Source of the DNA: Cryptomeria japonica
Taxonomy: Eukaryota; Streptophyta; Pinopsida; Cupressales; Cupressaceae
Length of the DNA: 64,000 bases
Assembly (NCBI RefSeq): GCF_030272615.1
Contig: NC_081406.1
Coordinates: forward strand, 113,119,783-113,183,782
Direction of reading: 5' to 3'
The notes beneath the pieces are model-generated. The model was not told the origin of the DNA. It worked only from the letters and a program-made list of their open reading frames with translations, and did not search any database. Below, piece after piece: positions 1 through 10,883 of this stretch. How positions within the stretch are numbered: position 1 is the first letter of the stretch; the number at the start of each line of letters is the position of its first letter. The translations under genes were made by a program, and so were the position numbers.

Positions 1-2019
1 TAAATGACTTTAGAGGAATGAGGAATAATTGATTTTGAAAAATTATTTATAAGGCTATAGTGATAAGATTAATTAAATTTGATTTAATTAATCTTAAGAA
101 GAAAGGAATCAACACAATTAAATAGATTAATTATGTGGAAAGGCTTAAATTAATTAAATAATAATTTAATTAATTTTAGACATCTATAATTAAATTAACA
201 CACAAAAGTAGATGATTGTCTTCTTTGTTCATATTTTTTTTCCTATGTAGGTTGTTTCATGAACAACCAAATTTACTTCTCTGTGTAAGCCCATTGAATA
301 GGCACATATAGATTGATAATGCATCGATTGTTTGAAGCCTTGTAATATTTGAATGTCTTTTCTTGATAATATCTCAAAGCCAATCCATTCTTGTGAGTGT
401 GTGATAATAATCCGAGATTGAAAAAATGTCTCAATTGAGATGGGTGAAGGAATGGAATAAATTGAATGTGTTTACGAACAATACTATTTTTTGTTGTGTC
501 ATGAAACATTCCTAGTCTCTCAAGAACATTTTCAACATGACACTTCAAAAAAATGATCATAGACAATACCTTCCATATTTACACACTGAATACTTTCTTG
601 CCTTAAGAAAGCTAATAATCCATCCTACCTATAATCACAACCTCAACTTGTATGATATTGAAATTGCATTGTTGGCTTTTTTCTTACCTCAAATTTTGAC
701 TCTTAAATTTGAACATAGGGGATAATATTGAATGAAAAAATGTAGCAGGTTGCACTAACAACTATCCACATGAGTGTGTAGATATTCTTGACCAACAAAA
801 TAGTCATTTATATTTAAATCATAAAAATAAATTGCATGAGCCATGTCTAGATTGCAATGAGGTAAACAAAAAATTGGACTAACACTAAAGTAGTCATAGT
901 TATAGTAAATAGTAGGGGGAATGGCTCCGCAAATTTATTTATTACATGAAAGTAATTGAATCATGAATACTTTCTATTAACATAATATGCATTTTAAATT
1001 TTTATAAATATAATAATATTTAATTATAAATTAAAGTTTAAACACTATGAACTTCAAAATCTATTTAAACATCTTTTCATATTTTATCACACAACAAACA
1101 AGTTCAATTACTTTTTATTTAATAAATACTTTTTCTTAAAAAAAATTCCATGTTATGTACTAATAAATTTATTGTCTGCTTTAGGACTTATGACTCCCAA
1201 TTTAATTTTTTCCATAAAATTAAATTGTAGCGTTGCATCTTGAAATGGTCAAAATTCAATTATTTCTTTTACCTAACTCTCAAAAAATTTCAAAAAATAA
1301 TTATAGTGTATGGAGTCATAAAATAATTACAAGTATTGTAGCCTTGTGTCATTTCCCCTTTTCAAAAATTGCCTTTACTAAGTATAGTATCCTAGTTTTC
1401 CAAAATAGGGCATCAAAAGCTTTTTATAGTTCAAGAAATATTAATATTTTTGAAATCTCTTTTGAGGGAAGTGGTGCAGGAGCACCTACCTATGAAGATA
1501 AGAACCAACAACAAGATGATTTTCTATTAGCCTAGAAGGAATTTAATAAGACCCTATGGGTCCTTTTTGTAATTCAATGTCCTAGGAGTGTGACAGGTTT
1601 GTCCATGTTTGGGTCAAATTGTTATCTAGTGTCTGGTAGAGAAAATTGAGCCAATCAGGGTGACAATGGTCTAAATTGAGGGATCAAGTGACCAAAGGTA
1701 TATTAGAGTCATTTTTGATGTTTTATAATCAAATGTAATTATTTGGGGGACTATGATAGTTTGGAGTCTAAGTTGGTTGACATATGCAAAAGTTGTCATA
1801 TTGTCAATTTGTTGTCATGACAATTTTGCACTTTTTTGTAAGTTGTGATTCTCCAATGGTCAGTTCAGTTTGAAAAATAGTTGGAGGATGTTGTGGTCAT
1901 TTGGGAGATACCTTTAAAGGCCCCAAACACCAAAGGATGTATGTTGGTTGATTTGGAAAGGAAATTGGAACAACAAGAACTGTTGGAAACTCGGAAAAGC
2001 ATGTAATTTATGTTGATTG
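1..2019. other. AT-rich non-coding stretch, unassigned
   Basis: No gene is supportable here. The first ~200 bases are rich in TTAATTAA-like words, similar in texture to the distal LTR sequence at 63790-64000. Short open frames (minus 273-566, plus 537-725, plus 1233-1535) show no motif I recognise and no neighbour supporting them. The part from about 1470 to 2000 contains GTCATNTTGTCAATTTG-like words, also seen at 5150-5310, so both may be decayed relatives of one old LTR. That link is inference. Confidence 0.5.
1470..1486 (+). repeat. 17-bp direct repeat, copy 1 (AGTGGTGCAGGAGCACC)
   Basis: The word AGTGGTGCAGGAGCACC recurs exactly at 4965-4981, where the copia gag remnant stops. Its core GGTGCAGGAGCACC is partly self-complementary. 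The sequences beside the two copies differ, so this is not a simple long repeat. Confidence 0.6.
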
Positions 2020-2509
2020 TGTTAGATTTTTCCAAGATCAAGAGCTCAATGAAATGTACACAATAGAGACAAAATATAGGACAAGAATAAACTATATTCT
2101 AATCAATAGATAAATGATAAAAAAATAGATCAATAGTTATTCATACAATAAATATGAGCCTATATATAGGAAAGGCTATATGGATATGTGAGCACATAAA
2201 CATGACATGTGGCTCAATAAGAAACAAGGGTAGGTAGGAAATAGGTGTGGGTAGGTAGGAGAAACAATAAAATATTTCATATGAGGTGGATCACCCACCG
2301 AAGGTAGAATTATCACTCCACTATAAGTGGATATGATAAAGTAGTAACAAGATCAAAACCATAAAAGGTCAAAATTCTCCTACACACACTATCCCAATGT
2401 GGCACAAACACCCAAGTGTCTCATACCCAAATTACTATGAAATGCATTTCCTAAGTAAACTTAAGTATAGTGTAATAATATCTAAGATGAATAATTATTT
2501 ACACCAACA
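2020..2509 (-). repeat. 3' LTR of copia element S (490 bp)
   Basis: On the plus strand the segment opens TGTTAGATTTTTCC and ends TACACCAACA, which are inverted TG...CA copia LTR tips. It is followed at 2510 by a C-rich run that is a polypurine tract on the minus strand. No second copy lies in the window, so its length rests on the tips alone. Confidence 0.65.
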
Positions 2510-2518
2510 CCCCCCCTT
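2510..2518 (-). promoter_or_regulatory. Polypurine tract of element S
   Basis: The plus-strand run of eight C followed by TT reads AAGGGGGGGG on the minus strand. It sits directly inside the presumed 3' LTR edge, where plus-strand DNA synthesis is primed. Confidence 0.6.
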
Positions 2519-2995
2519 GAGTGCAACTTAGGAGAATTCACTTAAGTATACAATGCAACTAAGCAATGCAAGATGGGTCCCAACTACTAGGCCATGTTAG
2601 GTACCCATGTACAAATGCAAATGCATGCAAACCAATGCAATAAATTCTCTCACAAAGTGGACAAAGAGAGAAAAAACCAATGGAAAAAAACCATCCCCCA
2701 AAGGAGATGAAAACTATACAAGATAAATCTCATAGAAGAATTTGAGGAACAAAACCCCATGTGAGGAAAAAGCCCCCCGATATGAGAGAAGAAGACAATC
2801 TAGGAAGCCCCCCCTCAATGTGGAATCTATACCAATGATAGAAGCTCGATGATGTATGAAGAAAATTCTCCACAAACATCAAATAGCATTCCTCCCCTTA
2901 GGAAGAAACAAAACCAAAGGTGTATCCATTAAGTCTCCCCAATCATGAAGGGAAGGTGTATGAAAAAAACTCATGATGAAAGGAATCTCTAAAAA

Positions 2996-3352
2996 CTACT
3001 CAAGTGTCCCCATGTCGATGCTAAAAGATACCCCCTCCAAAGGTGGTGAGCTGCTCCACACTATTGAAAAAGGTACTCCAAGATCTAGTGGAGATGAAAG
3101 TAGAACATGATCCAAAGATTCACATGTCTCCTCTAAACATAAAGAGACCTCCTCCAACTGTTGTACATAAGTATCCACAATCATGTCAACCTCGAAAGAA
3201 TGATCATATAGAGAATGAAGAAGAGGGTCAGAGTGTTCCCTTGCAAAAATTGAAGAAGGATAATCTTCATCAAAGAGAAGATGAATATCATCAATGATGT
3301 CTCCCAAATATGAAATGTAGGATTCCACAAACAAACTTGCAATGTCTGTCAA
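2996..3352 (-). pseudogene. Acidic segment of element S, internal to the copia remnant
   Basis: A 118-codon open stretch rich in Asp, Glu, Leu and Ser, with motifs such as DIIDDIHLLFDEDYPSS. It lies between the protease remnant and the polypurine tract of element S. I do not recognise a catalytic motif. Position suggests a leftover of the region joining integrase to reverse transcriptase or a 3' accessory region, but that is inference. It could equally be chance coding capacity in a Ser/Asp-biased repeat. Confidence 0.3.
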
Positions 3353-3602
3353 GTACTCATCCCATGAAACTGAAGCTAGAAGACAATGAATATCCTACTG
3401 CACTGAATCACATGAAGGTAAAACTATCACACTAGATGCATCATTAGGTGCAATAGGTGATGTGATATCAATAGAAGGAGATCAAACACAAGTCTCAAGA
3501 ATGTGGTCACATGTGAGAATCCCCATGTTCAAGTACCCAAAGTTCTCCTCAAAATCTGAATCATCATAAGAAGTGTGATCATCATGTGTAGAATCACCAT
3601 CA

Positions 3603-3905
3603 TCAACAAAAATCTGAAAAGAAGCATAACCGAGATGCATGATCAACCACCCCACTTGCAATGATAGCTCTAGTCTCCAAGTTTCTAATCAAAACTAACT
3701 CAGATGTGAACTGCACAATTTTCTTTGTTGTGCCATGTGTGATTTGATAGATGGAAAGGAGATTGTTTGTCAAATGGGGTACACACAACACATCATTGAA
3801 GGATTTATCCCAAATGGCAATAGATCCTTTCCCAATCACATCCATGTATGTATGAATTCCCATAAAAATATATGGCATGGTGCAAGGCTCAAATGTAGAA
3901 AACAT
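3603..3905 (-). pseudogene. Copia protease C-terminal part (element S)
   Basis: The translation contains GKGSIAI, VLCVPHLTNNLLSI and QIT, the usual sequence after the aspartic protease active site in copia gag-pol proteins. The upstream half, with the mutated active site WLLDPGASHHM, closes the neighbouring gag frame at about 3940. The two parts are separated by a stop or frame change, so the polyprotein is broken. No GAG-pre-integrase zinc-binding motif follows, which fits an internal deletion. Confidence 0.7.
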
Positions 3906-3908
3906 AGA

Positions 3909-4964
3909 CTACGAAGATGCCATATGATGAGAAGCCCCTGGATCTAGAAGCCATCTCCTTGAATCATGACTTGTAGTAGCATAAAGAGATTTTACTTTTC
4001 TTTTCCCAAAAGAGTGAGTCTTCCCACTTTTAGAAGCCATGAATTCTTTCCCTTTTCCTTTTGATTGTGAGGAAGTAGAAGTTGATGAATCATCCTTCTT
4101 GTAGACATTAGACAAATCAATGTTATGATTTTTAAGGGAATGTGTGAGCTCATCAATTTTCTTAGAATGGTAATGACTCTCATCATGAAAAAACTTTTTA
4201 CAATAGGCACAAGTAGGTTTCTCCCTCTTTGGTGAATTGTCCCTCTTGGAAGAGGATGAATCTCCTTGTTGTGGAGAAGGTGATGGTTTGTCCTTAGGCT
4301 TTGATTTCCATTTCTTCTTGTTGGAGTTGTCCTTTCCTTGATTTCCTTTGTTCCCTTGATTTTCCACTAATGCTTGAGACTTAGAAGCCTTAATAATGCC
4401 CATGCTTATCAACTTAGTTTGTTCCATCGTCAAAATTTCAGCAAAAGCATAAAATATAGGCATTGTGTAGCTTGAACCCATTGTCATCCTATGGGTTTGG
4501 AAACTAGAAACAAATGCTGCATATTCTTGTGAAATTTTTCCCATCAAATTGAATATTAATTGAGTATCCTTCTTATCAATGCCATAATCCTTGAGTTGTG
4601 CCCTCAACTCTTTTGTGTTAGTGACATAATCTTGTATAGTATCAAAGTTCTTGGGATCTAACATGGTGAGATCACTATCAATTTGATATCCCCAAATCTC
4701 ATCAACTTGACCATACAAGTCTTGAAACTTTTGCCAAGCATCCTTGATTAGAGTACATTTCTCAACATGAAAAATGAGATCCTTTGATACAAACTTTCTT
4801 AAGGTACCAATTGCCATGATATTTTTAGTGAGCCAATCCAAGTGACCAACTGGACCAACCTTAGGATCAGTAGGAGCAACAATAGTTCCATCAATATAAT
4901 GAGTTAGTCAATTTTCCATAAGTTTACTCCATGCATCAATTTTCCAAGTAGCATAATTATGAGG
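3909..4964 (-). pseudogene. Copia gag with zinc knuckle and start of protease (element S)
   Basis: Codes for the nucleocapsid part of a copia polyprotein. The gag core can be followed upstream of the first Met at 4841 (NYATWKIDAWSKLMEN, then a stop, then VGPVGHLDWLTKNIMA). The middle is a UBN2-type gag domain (KDAWQKFQDLYG, TMLDPKNFDTIQDYV). Then come a Lys/Ser-rich linker, a knuckle CAYCKKFFHDESHYH whose last Cys is His, and the protease start WLLDPGASHH, where the usual DSG is DPG. The stop, the DPG change and the abrupt upstream end at 4965 make it inactive. Confidence 0.8.
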
Positions 4965-4981
4965 AGTGGTGCAGGAGCACC
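4965..4981 (+). repeat. 17-bp direct repeat, copy 2 (AGTGGTGCAGGAGCACC)
   Basis: Exact second copy of the word at 1470-1486. It lies at the point where gag homology of element S ends, so it may mark a junction rather than a site inside S. Confidence 0.6.
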
Positions 4982-5683
4982 CAAGACAAGATTGGCAACC
5001 ATGAGGCCATAATGAAGATTTATGAGATATTAAGTCTATAAAGTTAAAATTATCATTTGATATTTTAAACATGGATAATAATGCCATTTGGAGTCATCAA
5101 ACTCATGTAATGAGTCATTTTGTAATAAGTTGTCAAAATGAGTTATGTAATATGGTCCACTGGGTGGATAGGTTTTTAATGAGCATTTTAAAGTTTCATA
5201 AGGTCTTGTGTGACCATATTAATGTAATAAAGTTGATTAGAAAGTGTCAAGATGCAAAAAGGTTAAAAACTTGTCAATTGACAACTAACAGTGTCAATTT
5301 GACAATAAATTAAAATTGTAAACACCAAAAAGTGGTTGTATGGGTGGTTAAGAGTTGGTTTTCGGTTTCCATGAAGGGAAGAGTTTTAAATATGTTTGTA
5401 ATGATCCAAAATGAAGAGGTAGAAGGTTGCATTTTCTTGGCATTGTAAGAGTTTGGGGTTTGGCAATAAAAATACAAGGTTTTCCTTGCAATTTTGGTCT
5501 AAAATCTGCACTTTATTGGTCTGAAACTCTTCTTCTTTGCTTCATTTTTTTATTGGAAATGGATTTGGAAATGTAGAGGAGTGTTTGTACTATCATTTGA
5601 TACTGTTATTGAAGGTTTTATATTCAAATTTGATATACTTCTATTGGTTGTCCTAAAATCTGTTGTAGGTGATTGTTTTAGGG
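4982..5683. other. Unassigned spacer between element S and a family A LTR fragment
   Basis: About 700 bases without gene-like coding. Words such as GTCAAAATGAGTTATG and TTGTCAATTGACAAC resemble the texture of 1700-1850. Nothing else can be assigned. Confidence 0.5.
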
Positions 5684-7447
5684 GAGTTCATTCACACCGA
5701 CATCTAGTTCACACCGGAAATGAATCATACTGGCACCTAGGTCGACATGAGATATTCAAATTATATTGTAATATAATTAATTATTTGTCGCTGACATGAT
5801 CTATTGTAAAGACTCATATATGTATGAGATCTTGTAGGTCATTTTGATATAATAGAATATTTTATAATAAGGTAGAAGTGAAGATAGGTTATGATTATGT
5901 GACCAAATATTATTCATCAAAAAGGTTTTTGGTTAAGTTTTGTGATTGAGATTAAAACAGTACTGAATTAGGCATTTGCAAATGCTATAGAAAAGCAGTA
6001 CATTGTATTTGGATTTCATTATCCATTTTGTAGTCAGTGGGACTCCTTCATTGAGCAGTGAGCTCTAGGCTATTGGTGCTAGGTCCTGGAGACAACTAAG
6101 AGGGGGGGAAGTGAATTAATTGTCAAATAAATTCAAACCAAAACAAGTTAACCAACCTTAATGCTTAATACTGGTAAACCAAACTTTATGCTGGTATAGA
6201 CAATTTATCAATTATTTACAGTACAAGTAAAGATTAATGCATGAAACAAAAAGACAATAGCATCCACAACACATAACACCAATATTTGTACGTGGAAATC
6301 TCGTAAGAGGAAAAACCACAGTGGGAAACTTTACCCACAATCTAATGATACTACTGCAGATAGTATGTGTATACAAATGGGGTCTGCACATGCAGAAAGG
6401 CCAAGTGCCTAAAGCTCACTACTCAAACACAAATAGGAGTCACACGAACTACAATTAGATGGTTAAATCCAATAAGGATGTAATTCTCAAAATAGCATCT
6501 TTCTATGCTAGATTCAGTACCGGTTCAATTATGATTATCTTTACAAAAACCTTGTTTCATCTTCAAATGATGTTTGCATGTATAGCTTTGCTTATTCTCG
6601 TATATACCAAATTATTTCTTCCTTCTCATTCCACACTTGATCTTACAAATAAGATCTTACATTTATACTATAACCTAAGACCAATTTTAGTAGGTCGGGT
6701 CTAAGAAATATTGCAATAAAACATTTTACAAGTAAATCAATAACTGATGCAATAACCAATTCAACATGTCAGCTTAATGCATTTGAAACAATAATAAATC
6801 ATCTCCAAAGTGTGTTGTGCTGATTTAGAATAGATAAGCATGTCGGTGCATAATGTGGACCTATTTGTCGATAACAACAAATATGCAAATACAAATATAC
6901 CAATGACCAATTCTCTAAGACAAAGTGTCAAACAATATCTTCGACATAGCCAGATGTTTTCCATGTCATTACAAGTGTCGGTGAATAATATATCTTGCCG
7001 GTGTATCAGATACCGGTGACTGTGCATAAGTCACTTGCTTGCTGGTGAACATTGTCAATTCTCCAAAGTGCCAGAGTTGATAAGTGTTTGACAGGTGTTG
7101 ACATCAATGACAAAACCATACCAAAATACCAACAGTTGGCCTTCCTGCATGTGCAGGCCCTTATTGTAAATAATATTTATTCATATTGGCCAGTGAGTAA
7201 ATATTGTGGGTCACAAATCTCATCGAGGTTTTTCCCTTACTAGGTTTCCTCACCAAAATATCTTGTGCTATGGTGTGCATTAATGTTGTCTCTCTTATTT
7301 CTCTTTACTACATTATTACTTGTTTACCGGTACATTAATTTGGTTTATAAAGTTATAAATAAGTTCAAATATTTCATCCACCAGTTAGACACTGATTCAA
7401 CCCCCCCCTCCCTCTTAGTGTCTTTGGGACTATCATTGCATATAACA
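5684..7447 (+). mobile_element. LTR fragment of family A, split by a solo LTR
   Basis: The two outer parts, 5684-6076 and 7140-7447, match consecutive parts of the family A LTRs at 26338-27167 and 40116-40946. They include the block TTGTGGGTCACAAATC, the C-loop hairpin (7387-7423) and the LTR end TATAACA. About the first 128 bases of the LTR are missing on the left. No primer site follows at 7448; instead minus-strand copia gag begins, so this is a solo or 3' LTR that landed in that gag and later lost its left side. Confidence 0.8.
6077..7134 (-). mobile_element. Solo copia LTR (1,058 bp), related to the C1 LTR
   Basis: The plus strand runs from TGCTAGGTCC to ATACCAACA, that is TG...CA on either strand. 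It is flanked by ATTGG (6072-6076) and GTTGG (7135-7139). The intact family A LTR at about 40630 reads CTAGGCTGTTGGCC across this point, so GTTGG is the duplicated target and the left copy carries one change. Inside are the copia LTR block GTGGGAAACTTTACCCAC and a C-loop hairpin (6091-6124). Loss of the internal region by LTR-LTR recombination is the usual origin. Confidence 0.88.
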
Positions 7448-8065
7448 ACTTTTCCTTCATACTTACTTCCAATTGGTCCTTTAGGTACTCTTCTAGAAAA
7501 TAAGGATTCAAGTTGCTCAAGATCCAAATTCTGCAAGCTCAAAAGCAGATAATTTCCCAATCAGAATGTCTCTATTAACTGAAGTGTTTTCCATTGTTCT
7601 TAACTCATTAATTGCAGTTGCCTTCATCTTGTAAGCCGGTGGAAGGGCTCTCAAGACTTTGGAAACTATTTCATCCTCACTTAAAAATCCTCCACAACAT
7701 TGAATTCCCATAACACTCTCATTTACTCTTTCCATAAATACAACAATTCTCTCATTATCTTCAATTTTCAAGTTTTTATATCTTACCTGGTAACCATCAA
7801 GTTAAGCTATTTTGACAGTAGGGTCACCTTCATTCAGAGTTTGCAATTTATCGCACCTAACCTTATCCGATGATTTATCAGTTAATTCAATGATTTGTTG
7901 ATCAATAAGTGCACAAAAGAGGGATTGTCTAGCTCTGTAATCATTTTCAATATTCTTATCCAAGTCTATCAGAGCAAGGTTGCCAGATGCTAGATCATAA
8001 GGTCTATATCCTTTCTCAGTGATCTCCCAAATATCCTTGCCAAGATATCTAAGATGAGTCTCCAT
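7448..8065 (-). pseudogene. Truncated copia gag (element C0)
   Basis: The conserved parts are METHLRYLGKDIWEI at the N-terminus, then after a frame break VMGIQCCGGFLSEDEIVSKV, ALPPAYKMKATAINELR, LIGKLSAFELAEFG, and at the end VPKGPIGSKYEGK. The same blocks occur in C1 gag (METHLNYIGRDMW, LAYKMKVTTINELR, KGPIRSKYEGK). In C1 the knuckle follows at once; here the frame runs out into the LTR of family A. Capsid-type function is known for the family. This copy is a fragment with frame breaks. Confidence 0.8.
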
Positions 8066-8206
8066 TCAAATTTTCTATATCCCATAAATTTTTCCATCAA
8101 GCTTAGGGATTTCTCTTTTGAAAATAGTTGTCAATGGATTAGAAGTGTCAGTTGTCATAGGATCTACCTCAAGCAGTTAAGATTCTGCAAAAGAGGACTA
8201 AATATT

Positions 8207-8214
8207 TGATACCA
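8207..8214 (-). promoter_or_regulatory. Decayed primer binding site of C0
   Basis: TGATACCA on plus gives TGGTATCA on minus, two bases inside the LTR edge, as in Met-primed copia elements. The next bases diverge from the usual GAGC. Confidence 0.6.
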
Positions 8215-8216
8215 AT

Positions 8217-9492
8217 TGTTAGGATAGCTGGTGAACAACTAAGAGGGGGGGTGAATCAGTTGTTAATAAATTATGACTTTTAATCTACAATACAACCTTA
8301 AACAAATCAAGTACCGGTAAAGGACATACAAATGTTGATAGAAATAGATACCGGTAAACAATACAAATTAGCAATTAGCTAGATCATCAATGCAAAGATA
8401 CCATACCAAATAATACCATGATTTGTACATGAAAAACCCAGAAAGGGAAAAACCATGGTGGGAAACCTACCCATAGCTAGATGATACTTTTGCATAAAGT
8501 ATGTGATACAATGAGGGGCCTGCACATGCAAGAAAGCACACTGTCTAGAGCATAATTCTCATTACAAAATAGTCACGCTGACTATAGAGGTTAAAACCAA
8601 CTCAAGATAAATGGACAACAATCCAATAAAGTGAACTGCCAAAGATAACATCTACCTTGCCTGATCATAGTCATGGTTAAGCTCAACACCAGAGGACTAA
8701 ATCCTCTTTTGAAACCAATTTGATTACCAATGATCGACCAACTCCTCTGCTTGAATGATATTACAATATTTGCTTATTACATTCCTTGACCATGACCTTT
8801 CATAACCATGATACACTATAAAGAGTTTCTACCTCTTATTTATACAAACCCTAAGGCCTAAACCATTTAGGTCGGCCACCTAAAAGATATTACAATAAGA
8901 TCATTACATAATTCCTTATGACAATTATATGTCATGTCAGCTTAAGATCAAAACAATAATAAAAAAACCATAAATCATCTCGAAACATCCCGGTAACGTG
9001 TAGAGTACACGTTAGCATGATACTGGTCAATAACCTAGATAGGTACCAGACCAATTCTGGGTCCACCACGCCAAAGCAATGTCTTCAAGTAGTTGAAGCA
9101 CAATCAAAGAACATGTTTAGCATCTTAAAATCCATCTAGAAGCCGCACCAACATCACTTATGCATCCTGTCATGATTCCTTAATGAAAGCTCCACTAGTA
9201 AAGGATTAAACTAGTGCTGGTAAGGGTTCAGAGTGTATGATAGAATCCTATTACCAAACCAATACCAACTAACCAAAAAATTCTCATGGAGCATATAACA
9301 TATGAAATCAACATATTCCACTGATCCAAACATGTCGAAAGTATCCAACAGATAGTTTCTTCTGCCGATAACACTAGATCTTCTACCGGTAACCAAAACC
9401 TGTCTATCAGTAACCAACCATATTAGCTAGTGTTGACATAAATGATAAAAAATCAATGCAAAACATAGTCAATTCATCCAATAATGCCAACA
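8217..9492 (-). repeat. 5' LTR of C0 (1,276 bp)
   Basis: Plus-strand tips are TGTTAGGATAG and AATGCCAACA. It contains the U5 hairpin (8234-8242 with 8256-8264) and the copia LTR block ATGGTGGGAAACCTACCC near 8455. It belongs with the C1 LTRs by tip sequence and block order. No partner LTR is present. Confidence 0.8.
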
Positions 9493-9897
9493 AAAATTTT
9501 CTGTTATGGTTGTTTATCGGCTTCCCGTAGAAGTATTGGATTGGGAAGATTATTAGTTGATTGTCACCAGTATGATCTAGATGATGGAATAAGTTTATAT
9601 GGATGGTTCATATGCTTCTAAAGTATGTTTCAGTCAGTTGGTAGTGACTTGATGATTAGATGCTATCTCATGTTCTAGTAAGCCTGCTTTATTGTTTCGG
9701 TAAGGGTTTCACCGATAGAGCTTTATTGAAGATCTTTGATGTAATGCATAAGTGGTGTTGGTGCAACTTCTAGAAGGTATTTTTGATACTTATGGTGATT
9801 GTGTTCATGCCTCAACTAATTGGTGTCATTTCTTTGGCATGTGTGGATCTAATCTAGGTCTGATGTTATCTAGGTTATGGACCGATTTTCATGTAAC
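9493..9897 (+). repeat. LTR 'D', left part (interrupted by element B)
   Basis: This stretch and 23458-24199 are joined once element B and one target copy are removed. The left edge is uncertain; TGTTATGG at 9502 is a candidate LTR tip. No coding is seen here. The assignment depends mostly on the right part, which has clear LTR features. Confidence 0.45.
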
Positions 9898-10824
9898 TTT
9901 TGGCAGTTGACACTCTATTGGTTAGGTTTCATTATGTTGTGATTGATGGAAACATGCTTTTGGGTTTCAACTTCATATGGTGTACTGACAAGCACTTCAT
10001 AGACTCTACACCATCACCTGCATTGGCAGGATAAAATATTTCTTTGGTTACCGGCAATGCAAACTGACATGGTATAGTAAAGGTCATCAGTATTGGAGGA
10101 TGACACATCTTGGATCCAGCATCAACAAATTGTTTTAATGCTTATTCATTTATGCTATGGCTGACATGTAATATGATATTGTACATATCTTTGTAAGCTG
10201 ACATAAGGCATAAATCTGTATAGGATAGATAGGGGAGATTGATTACATCATTTTGTAAAAAGAGAATAAGGATAGACATGTGGAATTGATATATTGATGT
10301 ATTGTAATGCAAAATATATCAGAGAGACTATGTATGTGAGGAATTCATTATAAGGGTTATTCTGGTACTGAGGTTTAGGGTTTTAACTGAAACAAATAGA
10401 GTTTAAACTGGAACTATATTCTAGCATAAGAGATGCTATACTATGCAGTTCATACTTCTCTCAATTGTTGTCTGGATTGTTATGTAGTCAATGAGGCTCC
10501 TATTGTCATGAGTAGTGTGCTCTAGGTTGTAAGACTTCTTGCAAGTGTAGGCCCATCATATATTGTAATATCTCTTCATATGGCCAGTGAATTTATATTG
10601 TGGGTCACAAATCCCACCATTGTTTTTCCTCTTTGAAGTTTTCCACGTATAAATCTATGTGTTATGGTTCTCATTTATGTGTTTGGCTTATTGGTTTCAT
10701 TACTTCTTTCAATTCTATTTATAATTGTATATCGGTTGGTATATGAATGTTTTATTAAGGCTTAAATCTACTATTTCAATATAACACTGATTCACCCCCC
10801 TCTCAGTGTTATTGGTTTCAAACA
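9898..10824 (+). repeat. 5' LTR of element B (927 bp)
   Basis: Aligns along its length with 22472-23452. It ends GGTTTCAAACA directly before the primer site. It contains the conserved copia LTR block (CCATTGTTTTTCC, GTTTTCCACGTATAAATC near 10620-10655) and a perfect 10-bp-stem hairpin at 10781-10812. The first base pair has decayed from TG to TT. Confidence 0.85.
10781..10812 (+). promoter_or_regulatory. U5 C-loop hairpin, element B
   Basis: ATAACACTGA (10781-10790) pairs perfectly with TCAGTGTTAT (10803-10812) across the loop TTCACCCCCCTC. It lies 12 nt from the LTR end and just upstream of the primer site. Equivalent hairpins with different stems are in the other LTR families of the window. 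Confidence 0.75.
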
Positions 10825-10826
10825 AT

Positions 10827-10840
10827 TGGTATTAGATCCT
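10827..10840 (+). promoter_or_regulatory. Primer binding site of element B (initiator-Met type)
   Basis: TTGGTATTAGATCC two bases after the LTR end matches the common copia primer site TGGTATCAGAGC with a few changes, as expected after C-to-T decay. Confidence 0.75.
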
Positions 10841-10883
10841 TGTGCCTCTGAGGAAGTTTAACAGCTTGAGGAAGATCCTAAAA

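Larger units (their letters stand above)
2020..4964 (-). mobile_element. Internally deleted Ty1/copia element S (3' LTR, acidic region, protease remnant, gag)
   Basis: Read on the minus strand the order is gag (about 4964 to 3909), protease remnant (3905-3603), an acidic segment (3352-2996), a polypurine tract and the 3' LTR. Integrase, reverse transcriptase and RNase H are absent between the protease and the LTR. The 5' LTR is also missing, because gag breaks off at 4965. It is an old deletion derivative of a copia element. Confidence 0.75.
7448..9492 (-). mobile_element. Copia remnant C0: truncated gag plus 5' LTR
   Basis: On the minus strand: 5' LTR (9492 to 8217), a decayed Met-type primer site, and gag (about 8065 to 7448). 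Gag is cut just before its zinc knuckle by the family A LTR end at 7447. Nothing downstream of gag survives. The sequence is a close relative of C1 (14592-21267). Confidence 0.8.

Noticed and set aside
273-566. 97-codon minus-strand frame near the window start
   Set aside because: No motif, no neighbour and no repeat copy supports it; left as unassigned sequence.
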